Positions 24,291-36,280 of a stretch of DNA of 64,000 nt are shown in pieces. This stretch comes from Perilla frutescens. Taxonomy: Eukaryota; Streptophyta; Magnoliopsida; Lamiales; Lamiaceae. The stretch's first letter is position 1. Each line of letters starts with the position of its first letter. The translations under genes were made by a program, and so were the position numbers. The stretch is from contig BRKX01000007.1 in the NCBI GenBank assembly GCA_026008535.1, forward strand, positions 51,511,001 through 51,575,000, given 5' to 3'. The notes beneath the pieces are model-generated. The model was not told the origin of the DNA. It searched no databases and worked only from the letters and a program-made list of their open reading frames with translations.

Positions 24291-25289
24291 ATATATGATT
24301 TGGTTCATATGAGAAATATTTATTGGGTTGCGAAATAAGAATGATACTTATCTTGATATAATTTACTGCTTATTTGCTATGATTTCATTGCATAATTAAT
24401 TGTCTCACATATGCAATGAAATTATACTAATTAAATAAAGAAATTGTAGTAATTAATATGTAAAATAGAATAAGATAAGTGATTGTAGTAATAAATAATA
24501 GATTGAGTGTTGATTGAGATGGCATCATTATAGCCTACAAGGAAGAATGTTGAACATCTACCATTCGGGAATGAGAGTGGGTTTTTGGTGGGGTGAAGTG
24601 CTTTGTCGATAAAATGTTTTAAAATCTCACTGAAGTCTGTAAATTTATCTGGTCATACAGGAAAAATTAATAACATTTAACATCCAAAATAAAATTTATC
24701 CAAAGGTGCACGCAAACCCTGTCTCATCCAAGACAACCATATCCTTACAAACTTTATATGCCACACACTAACCAAAAAGGTATAAAGCATCTCTTTTTTT
24801 AGTGAGTCACGCTCAAAGTAACAAAAAATTTAATGAAAAAAAGTTTCCCCTCTTATTTATTTCAAACTTCAATTATGCTGCATTTTGGATACGGGATTAC
24901 CTTATTTCCCTAAATAATTTCATTCTTCAATATGTATATATATTTTCATCATTATTGTACCTTCAATATATTTCATGGATCAATGATTAATTAAAAGCAA
25001 ACCATTATTATTATTTATTTTATTAGACATTTTCGTTCATTGTGAGGTACGTGTTTTAAGTTGCCATCAAATTTATTATTTAAGTAAAATATATTCATAT
25101 ATAACTCTCAAATTACTGTTTTGAAAAGAATAAAAAAAGTTATTTAATAATTAATAGTCTAAAAATTATTTCTTAATTATGATAAAATTGTGTCGACTTT
25201 AACATAATTTTTCTTGGGATCGATGAACCTCCCGGCCCCTTTATTAACTTATAATAGCATATATATTATGAACATATATAGTAGTAGTA
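24291..25289. other. Intergenic sequence, no gene recognised
   Basis: The short open frame at 24802-24990 has no domain. No terminal repeats were found. Confidence 0.55.
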
Positions 25290-25294
25290 ATACA

Positions 25295-25758
25295 TGTTAG
25301 ATAATTAAACCACATAGGACATGCAACAATCCAGATTCATACCCTAAATCAATTAACTCTATGATGATTAACCGAGATATAATTATTAGCGGAAGCGTAC
25401 CTGAATCCATAGTTCTTGAATCTCGAATTCTTGATGTGGTATGGATCTTCCAAACGATCGGCACCTTAGGTTTGCTGTAGAGAATTCTGTAGAAGGAATA
25501 CAGATTCCATTTTTCTGTCTGCCGTCGTTTGGGGACCATAACCCTAACTTATAATAATAAGTTATCTGGGATTTGCAATTCGGTCCCTCAACAAATTGCA
25601 AATCTATTTATGGTATCTACACAATTAAATTCCATGACAATATTAATATCCTTTAATTCATAATTATAATCTTATTAGATCACTTTAATTGGATCACTTT
25701 AAGACAGCCATACACATTTAATTAACATATATTAGTCCACATAAAAATTATTCCAACA
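25295..25758 (-). mobile_element. Copia solo LTR with 5-bp TSD, 464 bp
   Basis: On the minus strand it starts TGTTGGAATAATTTTTATG and ends ATCTAACA, with a TGTT/AACA inverted terminus. Perfect 5-bp duplications, ATACA, flank it (25290-25294 and 25759-25763). No internal retroelement sequence adjoins either side, so this is a solo LTR left by LTR-LTR recombination. A TATA-like CATAAATAG lies near 25602-25612. Open frames at 25297-25539 and 25386-25601 are LTR sequence and not genes. Confidence 0.85.
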
Positions 25759-25763
25759 ATACA

Positions 25764-26703
25764 ATCATAGACTAGCAATAAACGCAATCAAAATATCAAT
25801 AATTTCAACAATTAATTCATTCCCCGTGAATGCTTTCAAATGCATTCTAACTTCATCCTAACAATGAAAGGCAAAAACATCTAATTAGGTCATGGTGTAA
25901 GAATATGCATCACTCCTTTTTTGACTTGGAAACCTTTTGTTAGATATATTATTACAAGATATTTGTGCTTTTGTGCACAAAGATAAACTCTTGCACATTG
26001 ATTTTTTTTTTTTTATCAAATATATGACAAATGTAAAATTTACAGAAAAAAAAATAGTAGTGATTGCGATTTGGGAAGGGCACTTGGCAAAATATTATGG
26101 AAGTAGCTGCTTCACAAGAAAACTTTGTCAATAAGAAACTTAAATATCGCCCCATTTTTTCCTTTGATTGTGGAGTTGTTTTTGTTCACCACCTTTTGTT
26201 TTGTTTTTCCCTCTGCTTGAAAGGCGCAGAAAAATATTCCTCCTTTTTTTAGGTATTCAATAACCCTTTTTCCCTATTATTCATTTTTTCTTTTTTGGAT
26301 GAACCTCGTCCAAGAATTTTCTACAGTCCCATCCCTAGAACTTAGTATAAATGTAAATCGTGGAATATGCTTCATGGAATAGATATTAAGAACTTGCATA
26401 TACACTATGTCAAATTAAATCTAAACTGTTCATTTTTTTTTTTTTTTTTCTGATTTGGATTTCTAAGATTGGAAGGTCTCTATCTATTGAACCCTACTTT
26501 GTCACGCCTTATGGTTCTTTTTGGATAATCTCCACCAAAATTAGTGATTTATTTGAGCAGGGAAATCCGGGCCTTGGCTTGGGCCCATGCATAATTAAAT
26601 CCTAATACATAGCGTAAAGAGTATTTCTCTATATGATATTTGGGCCCAAATTAAGATGTTCAACAACAACAGCAGTAACGATGATGATAACAACAACAGC
26701 AAC

Positions 26704-26760
<57 letters not shown>

Positions 26761-26791
26761 TATTCCAGTCATCAGAACGTTGTGATATGTA
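25764..26791. other. Intergenic sequence with simple repeats
   Basis: No gene supported; overlapping open frames on both strands at 25937-26252 have no domain. A trinucleotide tract closes the segment. Confidence 0.55.
26704..26756. repeat. (AAT)n microsatellite
   Basis: Tract of about 53 bp, preceded by imperfect CAACAGCAA words. It creates a spurious poly-isoleucine frame on the minus strand. Confidence 0.95.
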
Positions 26792-26799
26792 CATTTTAG

Positions 26800-27757
26800 C
26801 AGGGGCAGACGGAAGGGGGGGTCTAGGGGGGCACTTGCCCCCTCCAACCCCCCCCCCCCCCCCCCTTTTTAAATATGGTTATTTAGTCAAATTTTAATAT
26901 TGTCTCCCTAATTTTTTTTTATTTAAATTTTTTGTTGTTAGACTTGATAAATTTTAAGAAAAATATATGATATTAGTTTATATATAATTGAATTTGGAAA
27001 ATTGGGCCTCACTCAAATATATAAATAAATATTGGAACAAAATTAAATACACACAAATAAAAATAAATTAAACAAATTCTCCCCAATCAAATTAAATTAA
27101 GCAAATTATGGTTGAATTAGCAATTCGCCTTTTATGAATTAGATTACATACTTATTAAATTAATATCAACTTAAATTTAATAATGAATCATGATATTGAA
27201 TTGCATTTTTTTTCCTAATAAAAAGAATTGTATTATTTATTTGAAATTATTGATCTATGTTATTCACTTAATTTATTTTATAAATTATATATTATGAAAT
27301 TATCATTTTATTAATTCACCACTTGAATTATAATTTTTATTTCAAATGATTAGTATAATGAATTATTATTCCAAATTTATTGTTGGCCATAACCAATTAA
27401 ATTTCAATTAACGAATTAGTTTATATTAGAAAAAAATTCAATTCAAATTTTATTTATTCATGTTATTATTTTCAGTTATTTATTTTAATAAAAAAGACAT
27501 TCTTTTCTATTTAATTTGGGGAAGGGAAAGAAAAATGAAGGTGTAAACTAATCTTAAAATGACATCGTATAGTAAAAATAATGAACAAATGAAAATGACG
27601 TTATTTTACAAACACACCTATGACAAAAAGTAATTAAATGCATAATTTTTCACACTCGACTCATTTTTTAATGTTCGTTCTTAACGTCATGAATAAATGG
27701 AAAGTATAAACAGTTGCGTTTCGTCCCCTCGAAGAAAATTTTCTGGATCCGCCACTG
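26800..27757. mobile_element. Non-autonomous hAT element with 8-bp TSD, 958 bp
   Basis: Starts CAGGGGCAGACGG and ends GGATCCGCCACTG, whose complement CAGTGGCGGATCC is the mirrored terminus. Perfect 8-bp duplications, CATTTTAG, flank it (26792-26799 and 27758-27765). An 8-bp duplication with CAG(G/T)GGC termini is diagnostic of the hAT superfamily. The interior is AT-rich with no transposase frame, except for a G-rich then C-rich stretch close to the left end (about 26813-26865) that could form a strong hairpin. Confidence 0.88.
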
Positions 27758-27765
27758 CATTTTAG

Positions 27766-28470
27766 ATATGGGTAAATTATAAAATATACATACATGTAAT
27801 CTAATGATAAAATGAAACACAATTTTTGAGCATTTGAAGTAAAAACCAGATAGATTTGAAATAGTTTTGACAAAATATTGAGGCTAGCTAAGGAGTAAAA
27901 ACATTTCTGACATTTAGGTTTAGGAGTCGGTTACCTGTAACGTTCTTTTTTATTTTTCTTTTATTTTTTCTTCTTGAGAAAAATACACTAAAAAATATGT
28001 ATGATTTGTGTGCAGATATCCCCCCTTGAACTAATACGTTTACAGTTTGGAGTTATTTGCACCTTGACCAAAATGCCAAAAGTATTTTGCACATGAGCCC
28101 TTTTATTTATTACAACAAAAAAAATCTTCTATATTTTTCCAATTTTTCATTAATAATTCCATTACATATCGTAAAAGATCTATTGAACAACATAATGACT
28201 TTTAAAAAATACTATGACCCTAAATATTTGAAATCTTTTATTTTTTCATATGATATATATATATATATATATATTAAATTTCAAACGATTTCTTTTGGGC
28301 GAAACTTAATTTTCGAAGATTTTATGACTTAATTGCATTTTCTAAAAACCTCAATTAACCCAACTGGGGGAAAAGTTGATTTGAAAATTGAGCCCATTTA
28401 AAAGCTTATGGGCCAAATCTAAAAAAATCATAAGTTAAATAATTAAGCCCAATACAACTTTAATTACTTC
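27766..28470. other. AT-rich intergenic sequence
   Basis: No gene recognised; includes (AT)n near 28255-28274. Confidence 0.55.
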
Positions 28471-28539
28471 AAATTCAACTGAAATACCAACTTGTGGTTG
28501 CCATTGTTGTTTCTTCATCGGAAAAATGTAGTCGACGGC

Positions 28540-28770
28540 AGCCACCCCCGCACACACATAACAATGACGCCATGGATGCACATGAGCAAGCAAATGGACA
28601 AGTAAAGAACAGTGTAACTATCCATACAAAGGAATCGTGGTCATCCAGAGGAAGTTCTCCAAAATAAGACCCAGGGAATTCTCGCGTGCTAAGCCCACAT
28701 GAAAACATTAGACCAAACAGTGCCAAGTCTCTTATGAGGGGTTTGAAATGGTATAATTTCATTTTTAAGT
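28540..28770 (+). pseudogene. Possible coding-exon remnant, unidentified
   Basis: GC content rises here against an AT-rich background. One plus-strand frame reads continuously across a single TAA: it includes HTHNNDAMDAHEQANGQVKN before the stop (codon near 28654-28656) and NIRPNSAKSLMRGLKWYN after it, a composition that looks like real protein more than AT noise. CAA changed to TAA would explain the stop. The opposite strand also has a 95-codon frame (28475-28762) with no domain. I do not recognise the family; a captured or decayed exon is one reading, chance another. Confidence 0.25.
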
Positions 28771-29095
28771 ATTGACTCGAATCAAAGTGGGTTAGCCCGC
28801 GAATTTGGTTGACCCGCTTTATTAAAGGATATTTATTTAATAGAAAAATGCACCTTATTCATGCTTTCATTCATAAAATACTTTTTAAAGAAAGCAGAAA
28901 CTTCGCGTTGTCAATTGACATTTTTTTTAACAAAAAAAGAAGTAAATAAATAAATATATCTCCTTTAATCATGCTTGACTACTTGACCACCATCATCACA
29001 TCTTGTTTGCTACATATCACTGGAGACAACACCTGAAAAGATAAGTAGTTTTGGGGTGAATATTATTGACTCAGGATAAGTAATTTTTGGAGTGA
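28771..29095. other. Intergenic sequence
   Basis: AT-rich with no supported feature. Confidence 0.6.
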
Positions 29096-29100
29096 GTACT

Positions 29101-31527
29101 TGTAACACCCAATTACAGGAGAACAAGGATTAAGATATCAGCGCTTTACCGGGGGAAAGGGGGGAAGAGGTTATTACTACTAAACTTCGGATCAAATCCT
29201 ATGGTTCCCACTTGGTGTTGCATAACTAAATTTTATTTTTAATTTCTTTTAAAAAAATATTTATATACCTTAATTGGGGATGAATGAACTCTAAATAAAA
29301 AAAAATTAAATTAAATAAATCATAATAAATTTAAAAAAAATATTTTTTTTAAAAAAAAAGCTTATGAACAGGAAATGTAACATGAAATGCAATAGGTGAT
29401 CTAGTGTGACTAAGCTTGCGGAATAAGAGATCTTAATTAGATATATAAGAATAATATGTTATGCTTTTCAGAAATTTAGGCAGCATGACCTCTGTAACTG
29501 GAGCGAATCCACATTTTTAAACGTATTATAAAAAAGTGTTTGGCTCAAAATCCAACAAGGGTAAATAAGATCCAAACAAATATCAAGATCAGTGCATATG
29601 ATTGCAAACAAGCATTTATTTCAAGTATGAACAATAGGGCTTTATTTCTCGCAAAAGGTACGAGTTTATTGTTCAAAGCCCAACAAAAATCATAACATGT
29701 AATATGCTATATGGATGGATATTCAGAATTAGTACGAAAACACAGTATACTGTTGGAATATTAAAACAAAAGTGTCGTACGCATAGAACATCATCACAGA
29801 TATACAAAGAAAACCCAACAAACCCACTGCAACCACTTGCACCACCACTACCAACATCTTCAACCTGATGACATCAATTTGAAAAGATTTGTGTGTGAGC
29901 ACTAATGTACTTAGTGGGTTAAGAATTTTACAAAGCATTTGATAAATCATTTGATAAGATACATCCATTCAACTGTAAACAGAACATAACAGAATGTTTA
30001 AAAGATAAAACCGATTTGCATGTGCCAAAGTTTCTTTTCTTCTTGAGCAATCTTTGGCTACTTCTGTCATCGCCTACAGTGAACTGGCATTATACAGTAC
30101 CCAGAGATTCATCAGATAGGTACGCAACCCTTGGCTGCTCGAGGCATCAAATATTCAAATAGTGACAGTCACCTTTTCTTTGGTAGGTATATACAACCTC
30201 TAAACAGAAGAGCTAAAATATTTTCTTGATATGGATATCACTTTAACTTTGAATAATCAGAGCTTACATAACTCAAACATAAAGTTTTATAATAAGAAAA
30301 CAAACCCACCTTGCTCGAGTATTTGGGAAATGCTACAACAACGGCCGATCTTGATTCTCTCTCTCTAGCTTAACATGTCCTACACAACATAAGCTTCGAC
30401 TTAGGACTGTTACATAATTTTTCTAAGTAAAATTAAAAATAATATGAATATTCTAGTATCTTCGGAGTACAATTCACAACATTAGGGTTTCATTCTCAAC
30501 TAATACTCTAGGAAATTAAATTCAGCGAATATTTTCAAATAAAGTTGACCAAAAATATTTGAAAAAGATGGAGGTCGACCACTTGCCATTTTACCCGATT
30601 TTGATTAAATTTAATCTACAAATAGTTCCGACTTTCAGAAAATTACCAAATTTATTTGACATCATGCTTCACATAAACTAATGCAAGTGTGAAAGTTTCA
30701 TAGTTTTCAGACAACACATGAACATGATACAAATTTAAATAATTGGGTAAACCTAAAAATCCATTTAGATGAAAAACGGGATCGGTAGTTAAGTAGAGAA
30801 TCCACCATGGGGAATAAATGCACAAGGATCATTTTAGGTCGGGTGGCCTGAAGGGGCCATCTCTTGAAGCGGCGCATGACGACAGCAGCAGAAGCTAACA
30901 ACTACGGCTTGCCGACCATTTGGCCAGAATATGACCTTTAGTTTTTGTCAAGCCCTTCGGGAATTAGGTTTTATACATTTACATATATAACATACTCGAA
31001 ATTGAAAGAAATAAAAAATATTTCACTGGGGAGAAGCAGCGGTCGGTGGCCCTGCGACCTTGACTACAACGACTCTCATCTCTTTCGTCCCGGCTAGGCT
31101 TGACTCTCGCATGCACGGTTTTCTCATTTTGAAAGTACAATGAAAATGAAAATTTGAAGCCCTATTTATAGTTTTTCAAAGCTTGGAGCAGATATAAAAT
31201 AACGTGCTTTTTTATCTACAAAATGCTTTTGACATCCGATTAAATCCTTTTTGAAACGCAACTTTTGACCTATTGGATTCGTAAAAACTTCAACATAAAA
31301 TCCAAAAATACCGAAATAATCCTTGAAACATTTGCATGTCAATATACTAGCCGAACGATACTTTTGAAAGATGTTGATATGAAAAAGGAATTTAAATGTA
31401 CAAATTGGTCAATTAAAGTTGCGTTTTACATTTATTTTAACTTTTAAGAAGCCCTAGTCTCTACAATTAAACTCCTAATAGTAATTAACCTCACTAAATA
31501 AAATATTCTGAAGATATGGACGTTACA
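29101..31527 (-). mobile_element. Ty3/gypsy-type solo LTR with 5-bp TSD, 2,427 bp
   Basis: On the minus strand it starts TGTAACGTCCATATC and ends TTGGGTGTTACA; the TGTAAC.../...GTTACA termini are typical of gypsy LTRs. Perfect 5-bp duplications, GTACT, flank it (29096-29100 and 31528-31532). No gag-pol sequence, primer site or polypurine tract adjoins it, so it is a recombination-derived solo LTR of a long-LTR family. Open frames inside (29729-29968, 30707-30901, 31265-31447) are not genes. Its outer 317 bp plus flank recur in tandem (next entry). Confidence 0.75.
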
Positions 31528-31900
31528 GTACTACTGACTCAATGGAGAATATCAGACATTTTTATCTACAAAATGCTTTTGACACCGGATTAAATCCTTT
31601 TTGAAATGCAACTTTTGACCTATTAGATTCGTGAAAACTCCAACACAAAATCCAAAAATACCGAAATGATCCTTGAAATATTTGCATGTCAATATACTAG
31701 CTGAATGATACCTTTGAAAGATGTTGATATTAAAAAAGAATTTAAATGTACAAGTTGGTCAATTAAAGTTGCGTTTTAGATCTTTTTTAACTTTTAAGAA
31801 GCCCTAGTCTCTACAATTAAACTCCTAATAACAATTAAGCGCTAAATAAAATACTCTGAAGATATGGGATGTTACAATACTATTGACTCAGTGGAGAGTG
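31211..31900. repeat. Tandem duplication of about 340 bp spanning the solo-LTR edge
   Basis: Copy 1 (31211-31550) and copy 2 (31561-31900) are about 350 bp out of register and differ by scattered substitutions and small indels. Both contain the LTR edge ending GTTACA, the target duplication (GTACT in copy 1, ATACT in copy 2) and the flank ACTGACTCAATGGAGA or its variant. Because the repeated unit crosses from LTR into flanking DNA, the duplication arose after the LTR inserted. Confidence 0.85.
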
Positions 31901-32119
31901 TCCAATTATCCAAACTATATATACTACAGAACAATACATGAAGTAAAGATGTTCAATTCATAGACCAAATCATGTAGCCTGAAGGCTCTGCTATGTTGGG
32001 ACATTACATACATTCAGTAAAACATATAGAAATGATAACACATATTATTTCAATGTAAAACCCCATATTGAATTTGACCTTGACCTTAATATTAACCTAT
32101 TAAATCATGTGCGTCTTGT
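31901..32119. other. Spacer between solo LTR and gypsy element A
   Basis: Ends in CTTGT (32115-32119), the left copy of element A's target duplication. Confidence 0.6.
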
Positions 32120-32657
32120 TGTAGTGAGAACTACACCTTTGTATAATATTTCTTTGTTGTAATTACTATAGATATTGTAATTAATAAAAATGAGAGAAAT
32201 ATGAGGAGAGAGAGAGAGAGAGAGAGATTGCAGACAATGAGGCAAGAGAGAGTTGAGATGAAAGTTTTCTTCATACTCATAATACGGCAACAGATGGGCA
32301 TAAATATACCTCAACCTAGCCCCACAACAAAACCCTAATACAACCATATTCTAAAGATAGCATAATATAACACATAACATAAAATAGTTAATATAGTCCA
32401 GCTCCCAAATTCAATTTAGCCACTACTCTCGGCCCAATTGTTCTAGTGGCCCAACTGGCTCTAGCCCGCTTCATCCACCGACCCGCTTGCTTTACCTTCC
32501 TTGGAGTATCCGACCCGTTGAGTATCACCCGGATCCCATTTTGACTCAATCAAGAACCCTAATTGAGTAAAGATCGGATTTTTATCTCCTCCTTCCCAAC
32601 ATGTCTCTTTTCTTTCCTAGTACCAATTCCTCCATAGTAGATGCTAGATCCATGACA
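32120..32657 (-). mobile_element. Element A 3' LTR, 538 bp
   Basis: On the minus strand it starts TGTCATGGATCTAGC and ends TTCTCACTACA (TG...CA). It matches the 5' LTR at 44017-44571 along its length; the main length difference is a shorter (GA)n tract (32205-32226). A TATATTTATG box lies near 32299-32309. Confidence 0.9.
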
Positions 32658-32670
32658 ATACCCCCCGGTT
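32658..32670 (-). other. Element A polypurine tract
   Basis: The minus strand reads ACCGGGGGGTAT immediately before the 3' LTR. It is the presumed plus-strand primer, G-rich but interrupted. Confidence 0.55.
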
Positions 32671-33828
32671 GAGAAGATTCTCATCCCCGAGAATAGAAAG
32701 ATCGGAATTTGCGGTGAAGGAAAGAGTCATCTTCCCAGGTACCACGATTTGCATCGAAATTTTACCAGAAAATGAAGGTTTAGGTAACCGTGATAACCTT
32801 CCAACACAGAATTCTGTGTGACAAAGCTTGTAGTGGAACAACAGGGAGATTACCATCTTCAGTGGCGACGGGTAAGTCCCTGGAAGGTATGTGTTTCTTT
32901 CTTATGAATTTTTTAAGCAATGAAACGTGAAACACTGGATGGTCTTCACCGTAGACGGAAGATCCAATTTGTAAGCCACTAGACCCACTTTCTCTAGGAT
33001 AGCGAAAGGCCCATAGAACTTAGAAGATAGTTTAAGGTTTCTTCTGAAGGCCACTGAGGTTTGACGGGAGGGCTACAACTTGAGATAAACTTGCTCCCCT
33101 ATCTCAAAGCTTCTCTCTCTTCGTTTCCTGTCTGCGAACCACTTCATTCGGCTTTGAACCTATTTGAGGTTCTCTCGCAGAGACTGCAACATTTGTTATC
33201 TCTGTTGCAGAAAATCTGTCACACCCTGGTTAGGAGAGTCAACATAAGCAGATATTGATAGCATGGGGGGTTGAATGCCGTATAAGGCTTGGTAGAGTGT
33301 GCATTTGAGGCTGGTATGGTGATTTGTGTTATACTAGTACTCAGCTAGAGATAGCCAGTGCAGCTAGTGTCTAGGGCTGGAACTAGTCATGCACCTTAGG
33401 TACCCTTCCAGACATTGGTTTAACCTCTCTGTCTGACCATTTGATTGAGGGTGGTAAGCAGATGACATATCAAGCTTGACCCTAATTAACCTGAATAGCG
33501 TCTTCCAAAAAGAGCTAGTGAAGATAGGATGCCTGTCTGTAACTATGCTTACAAGAGGGCCATGTAGCTTATATATATTGTCTAGAAATAGTTTTGCCAC
33601 TGATTCAACTGAGTAGGGATGGGATAAGGGTAGGAAGTGGCCAAATTTAGTGAGTCTGTCTACAACAACTAGTATAACATTTTTACAATTTGATTTAGGT
33701 AAGCCTTCCACAAAATCCATTGAAATATGTGTCCAAGATTGCTGAGGTATAGGTAGTGGTTGAAGTAAGCCTGGATACATTCCTTGATCATTTTTGTGCC
33801 TCTGGCACACATCACACTTTTACACCTA
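32671..33828 (-). pseudogene. Element A integrase (core and C-terminal region), broken
   Basis: Integrase would insert the element's cDNA into the genome. The frame at 33810-33364 holds the zinc-finger end CQRHKND and the core: first Asp in SMDFVEGLP, second in TDRHPIF, Glu in NGQTERLNQ, so the DDE triad is still visible. Upstream, the codons before CDVCQRHK include TAG and TAA (expected Trp and Gln). Beyond 33364 the C-terminal domain is frame-shifted; the frame at 32856-32644 keeps the tail (DENLLNRG) that runs to the LTR. Not functional. Confidence 0.8.
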
Positions 33829-34796
33829 CTTTGCCACATCAGCCTTCATACTAAGCCAATAGAAAACCCCTTTAAGTCTCATATAGGTCCTATTAGTTCC
33901 AGAATGCCTCCCATAGGCTGAATTGTGCATGGTAACCATAATTTGAGTTCTAGAGTCTCCCACACTACCAATCTCCAATCTGCCCTTGTATCTGACCAAG
34001 CCTTCTGTAACTTGGAAGTCTGTGTAGGGGTCTGCCTCAAGGAGTTTAGCATTCAGTATTTTAGAGAAGAAGGGATCTCCTTGATAGCTGGAAGTAACCT
34101 TCTGTATCCAAGTGAGAACAGCAGTGGTTAGGGCAACACATTTTGTTTCAGTTGTTTCCCTTCTAGAGAGAGCATCAGCCACTTTGCTTTCACTCCCCTT
34201 TTTATATTGTATATCATAAGTGAACCCCAGTAGCTTGGTCAACCTCCTTTGTTGTAGGGGGTTCATAACCTTTTGGTCCAACAAATACTTTAATGATTGT
34301 TGATCTGTCTTTATAATGAATTTATTCCCCACTAAATATACCCTCCACTTCTGCACAGCCATGAGAACAGTTAAAAATTCCTTTTCATAAATAAATAAGG
34401 CTTGGTTCCTAGGACACAAAGCCTTGCTCATATAAGCTATGGGCCTTCCTTCTTGCATTAGAACAGCCTCAATACTAGTACCACTTCCATCAGTCTCAAT
34501 GGTGAATGGCTTGATGAAATCAGGCAATGCAAGCACTGGTGCAGTGGACATAGCAACCTTAAGAGTTTGAAAAGACTTGGCTACCTTAGGATTCCAGTGG
34601 AAGCTGTCCTTCTTCAGAAGGTCAGTGAGGGGCTTGCTGATAAGCCCATATCCTCTGATAAATTTCTTGTAATAGCCTGTAAGACCAATGAAGCCTTTAA
34701 GTTGTTTGAGTGTTTTAAGGACTGGCCATTGAACCATGCACTCAACTTTCTGGGGGTCAGTGGCAACCCCTTGTTGAGTAATAATATGGCCTAGAT
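33829..34796 (-). pseudogene. Element A reverse transcriptase C-terminus, RNase H and integrase zinc finger
   Basis: This continues the reverse transcriptase interrupted by element B: it resumes at LGHIITQQGV, directly after the ...KVEYL end on the other side (41599). It covers the thumb/connection (FIGLTGYYKKFIRGYG), RNase H (IETDGSG through VADALSRRE), and the start of the integrase HHCC finger (MHNSAYGRHSG). This stretch is open. The frame extends further right into element B's LTR only by chance. Confidence 0.85.
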
Positions 34797-35674
34797 TGAT
34801 ATGACCCGAGCTAAGGAGATGTCTGATCCAATCAAGGTGCCAGAAGGACCGGTGACGCGGGCAAGAGCTAAGAGGTTCAAGGAGAGCCTCAATAGATTCA
34901 TGCGAGAGGTCTGGAACCAAGAGTTGCATAAGCGACCCATGGAAGGAGAAGAACCCAAACCAAGTGGAAGATAGTGATCTCGAACTGCGGAACAGACTGG
35001 CATGAACTACAGCATGAGCCAGGATACGAGCAACCGCTCGCACCGTTTGACGTGAGCTACAGCGCGGGAGAACGCGCGAGTGAATCCGGCCGCGCCACTG
35101 ATGCTACGGGCAACGAGACTGGCGCGACCTACAGTATGACCTGAGACGCGAGTGAAGCCGGTCGCACCACAGACGCTACACAGAATGAGACTGGCGCGAC
35201 CTACAGCGCGATTTGGAGCGTGACTGATCCCGTGTCGTGCCCATCTGGAGCGTGTCCGGAATTGCGCGATTCTTATGTTTTATTTCCTAGTTGTGTAGGA
35301 TTTTATTTTAGGGCTTAGTTTGTTTTGGACCAACTATATAAGACCCTGTTCTCTCATTATTTTGGATACAACTTTGATATTAATTTTAAAACGTGAGTTT
35401 TCACTTTTCTCTCTGAGAGAATTATCCGAGTTTCACAATACAACGTGAGATTCAAACGACTTATCAAACGGATTCACATCCCCGTTTGTGGCGTCATCCA
35501 TACAATCCGAGTTCGTGTTTTCAATTGATCGAGGGTCGCGGATTCAATCAAATTTGTGGTTCAATTTCATTGTGAGGCTAGGGTTTGGATCTTTCATCCC
35601 CAATTGTTTGTGTAACCTGATACTCCTGGGAAAACAACGCAATCGTCATCATCGTACCGGAAAAGATCGCATCA
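34797..35674 (+). mobile_element. Element B 5' LTR, 878 bp
   Basis: Starts TGATATGACCCGAGC and ends AAAAGATCGCATCA. A TATA box (ACTATATAAGACC, about 35333-35345) would place transcription start near 35370. The GC-rich left half contains repeated GCGCGACCTACAGC-like words. It matches the 3' LTR with substitutions and small indels. Confidence 0.92.
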
Positions 35675-35675
35675 A

Positions 35676-35693
35676 GTGGTATTAAAGCTTCGG
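35676..35693 (+). other. Element B primer binding site (tRNA-Met type, diverged)
   Basis: TGGTATTAAAGC follows the 5' LTR by about two bases; the canonical plant site is TGGTATCAGAGC. It is where the initiator tRNA would prime minus-strand synthesis. Confidence 0.65.
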
Positions 35694-36280
35694 CTTTGTA
35701 TCAGGTTCCAATTTATCCCTTTAATTTTTGTATTTTTATTTTTCGCTTATTGTTATAAAAAAAAGTCGAATTCAGCAAAAAAAAAAGACGCTGAAAATTA
35801 AAAAAAAAGTAAAAATGCAGGAAAATTTTGGTGTTTTCGTTACATTTGATTGTGATATTTGGGTTGTTGGATACGCATATATTACCTAGGGAGGAGTCGA
35901 AATTTTTTTCGAAAAGTTTCAAATTTTCAAAAATTTTCCGGCACATATTTTAGTGAATTGTGATTGGTCTCTTGAGGTTTCATTGTTGTGTTTGTGTTCT
36001 AGTTTAAATTTTCTTTGGAGAGGAAAATGAGTGGTAAAAGGCAAGAGTGTGTGAGATTATTAGAGTGAAAAGAGCCGACTGTGTGATACACGAGAGTATA
36101 CACGTGAGATTGAGAGCTAGGCTTTTAGTAGGATTTCTTTGATTTGTTGTCTATTTTATAGTTTGTTTCTTTGTCCCGTTGTAATATTTTGTTTTGTTCT
36201 TTGAGTTAAAAAAAAGGACGAAAAAAAAACAATCGTTCAAAAAAAAAGAGAAGAAAAAAAGTCGATAAAAAAAAGCTGAC

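Noticed and set aside
25297..25601. Two overlapping minus-strand frames
   Set aside because: They lie entirely inside the copia solo LTR defined by the ATACA duplications.
26629..26847. Minus-strand frame with a poly-isoleucine run
   Set aside because: It is the translation of the (AAT)n microsatellite and the edge of the hAT element.
31528..31881. Solo gypsy LTR extending to 31876 with an imperfect GTACT/ATACT duplication
   Set aside because: The inner edge at 31527 has a perfect GTACT duplication, and the outer edge is a later tandem copy of the LTR end.
32105..32347. Repeated minus-strand frame, also at 44005-44289
   Set aside because: Both are the same stretch of element A's LTRs.
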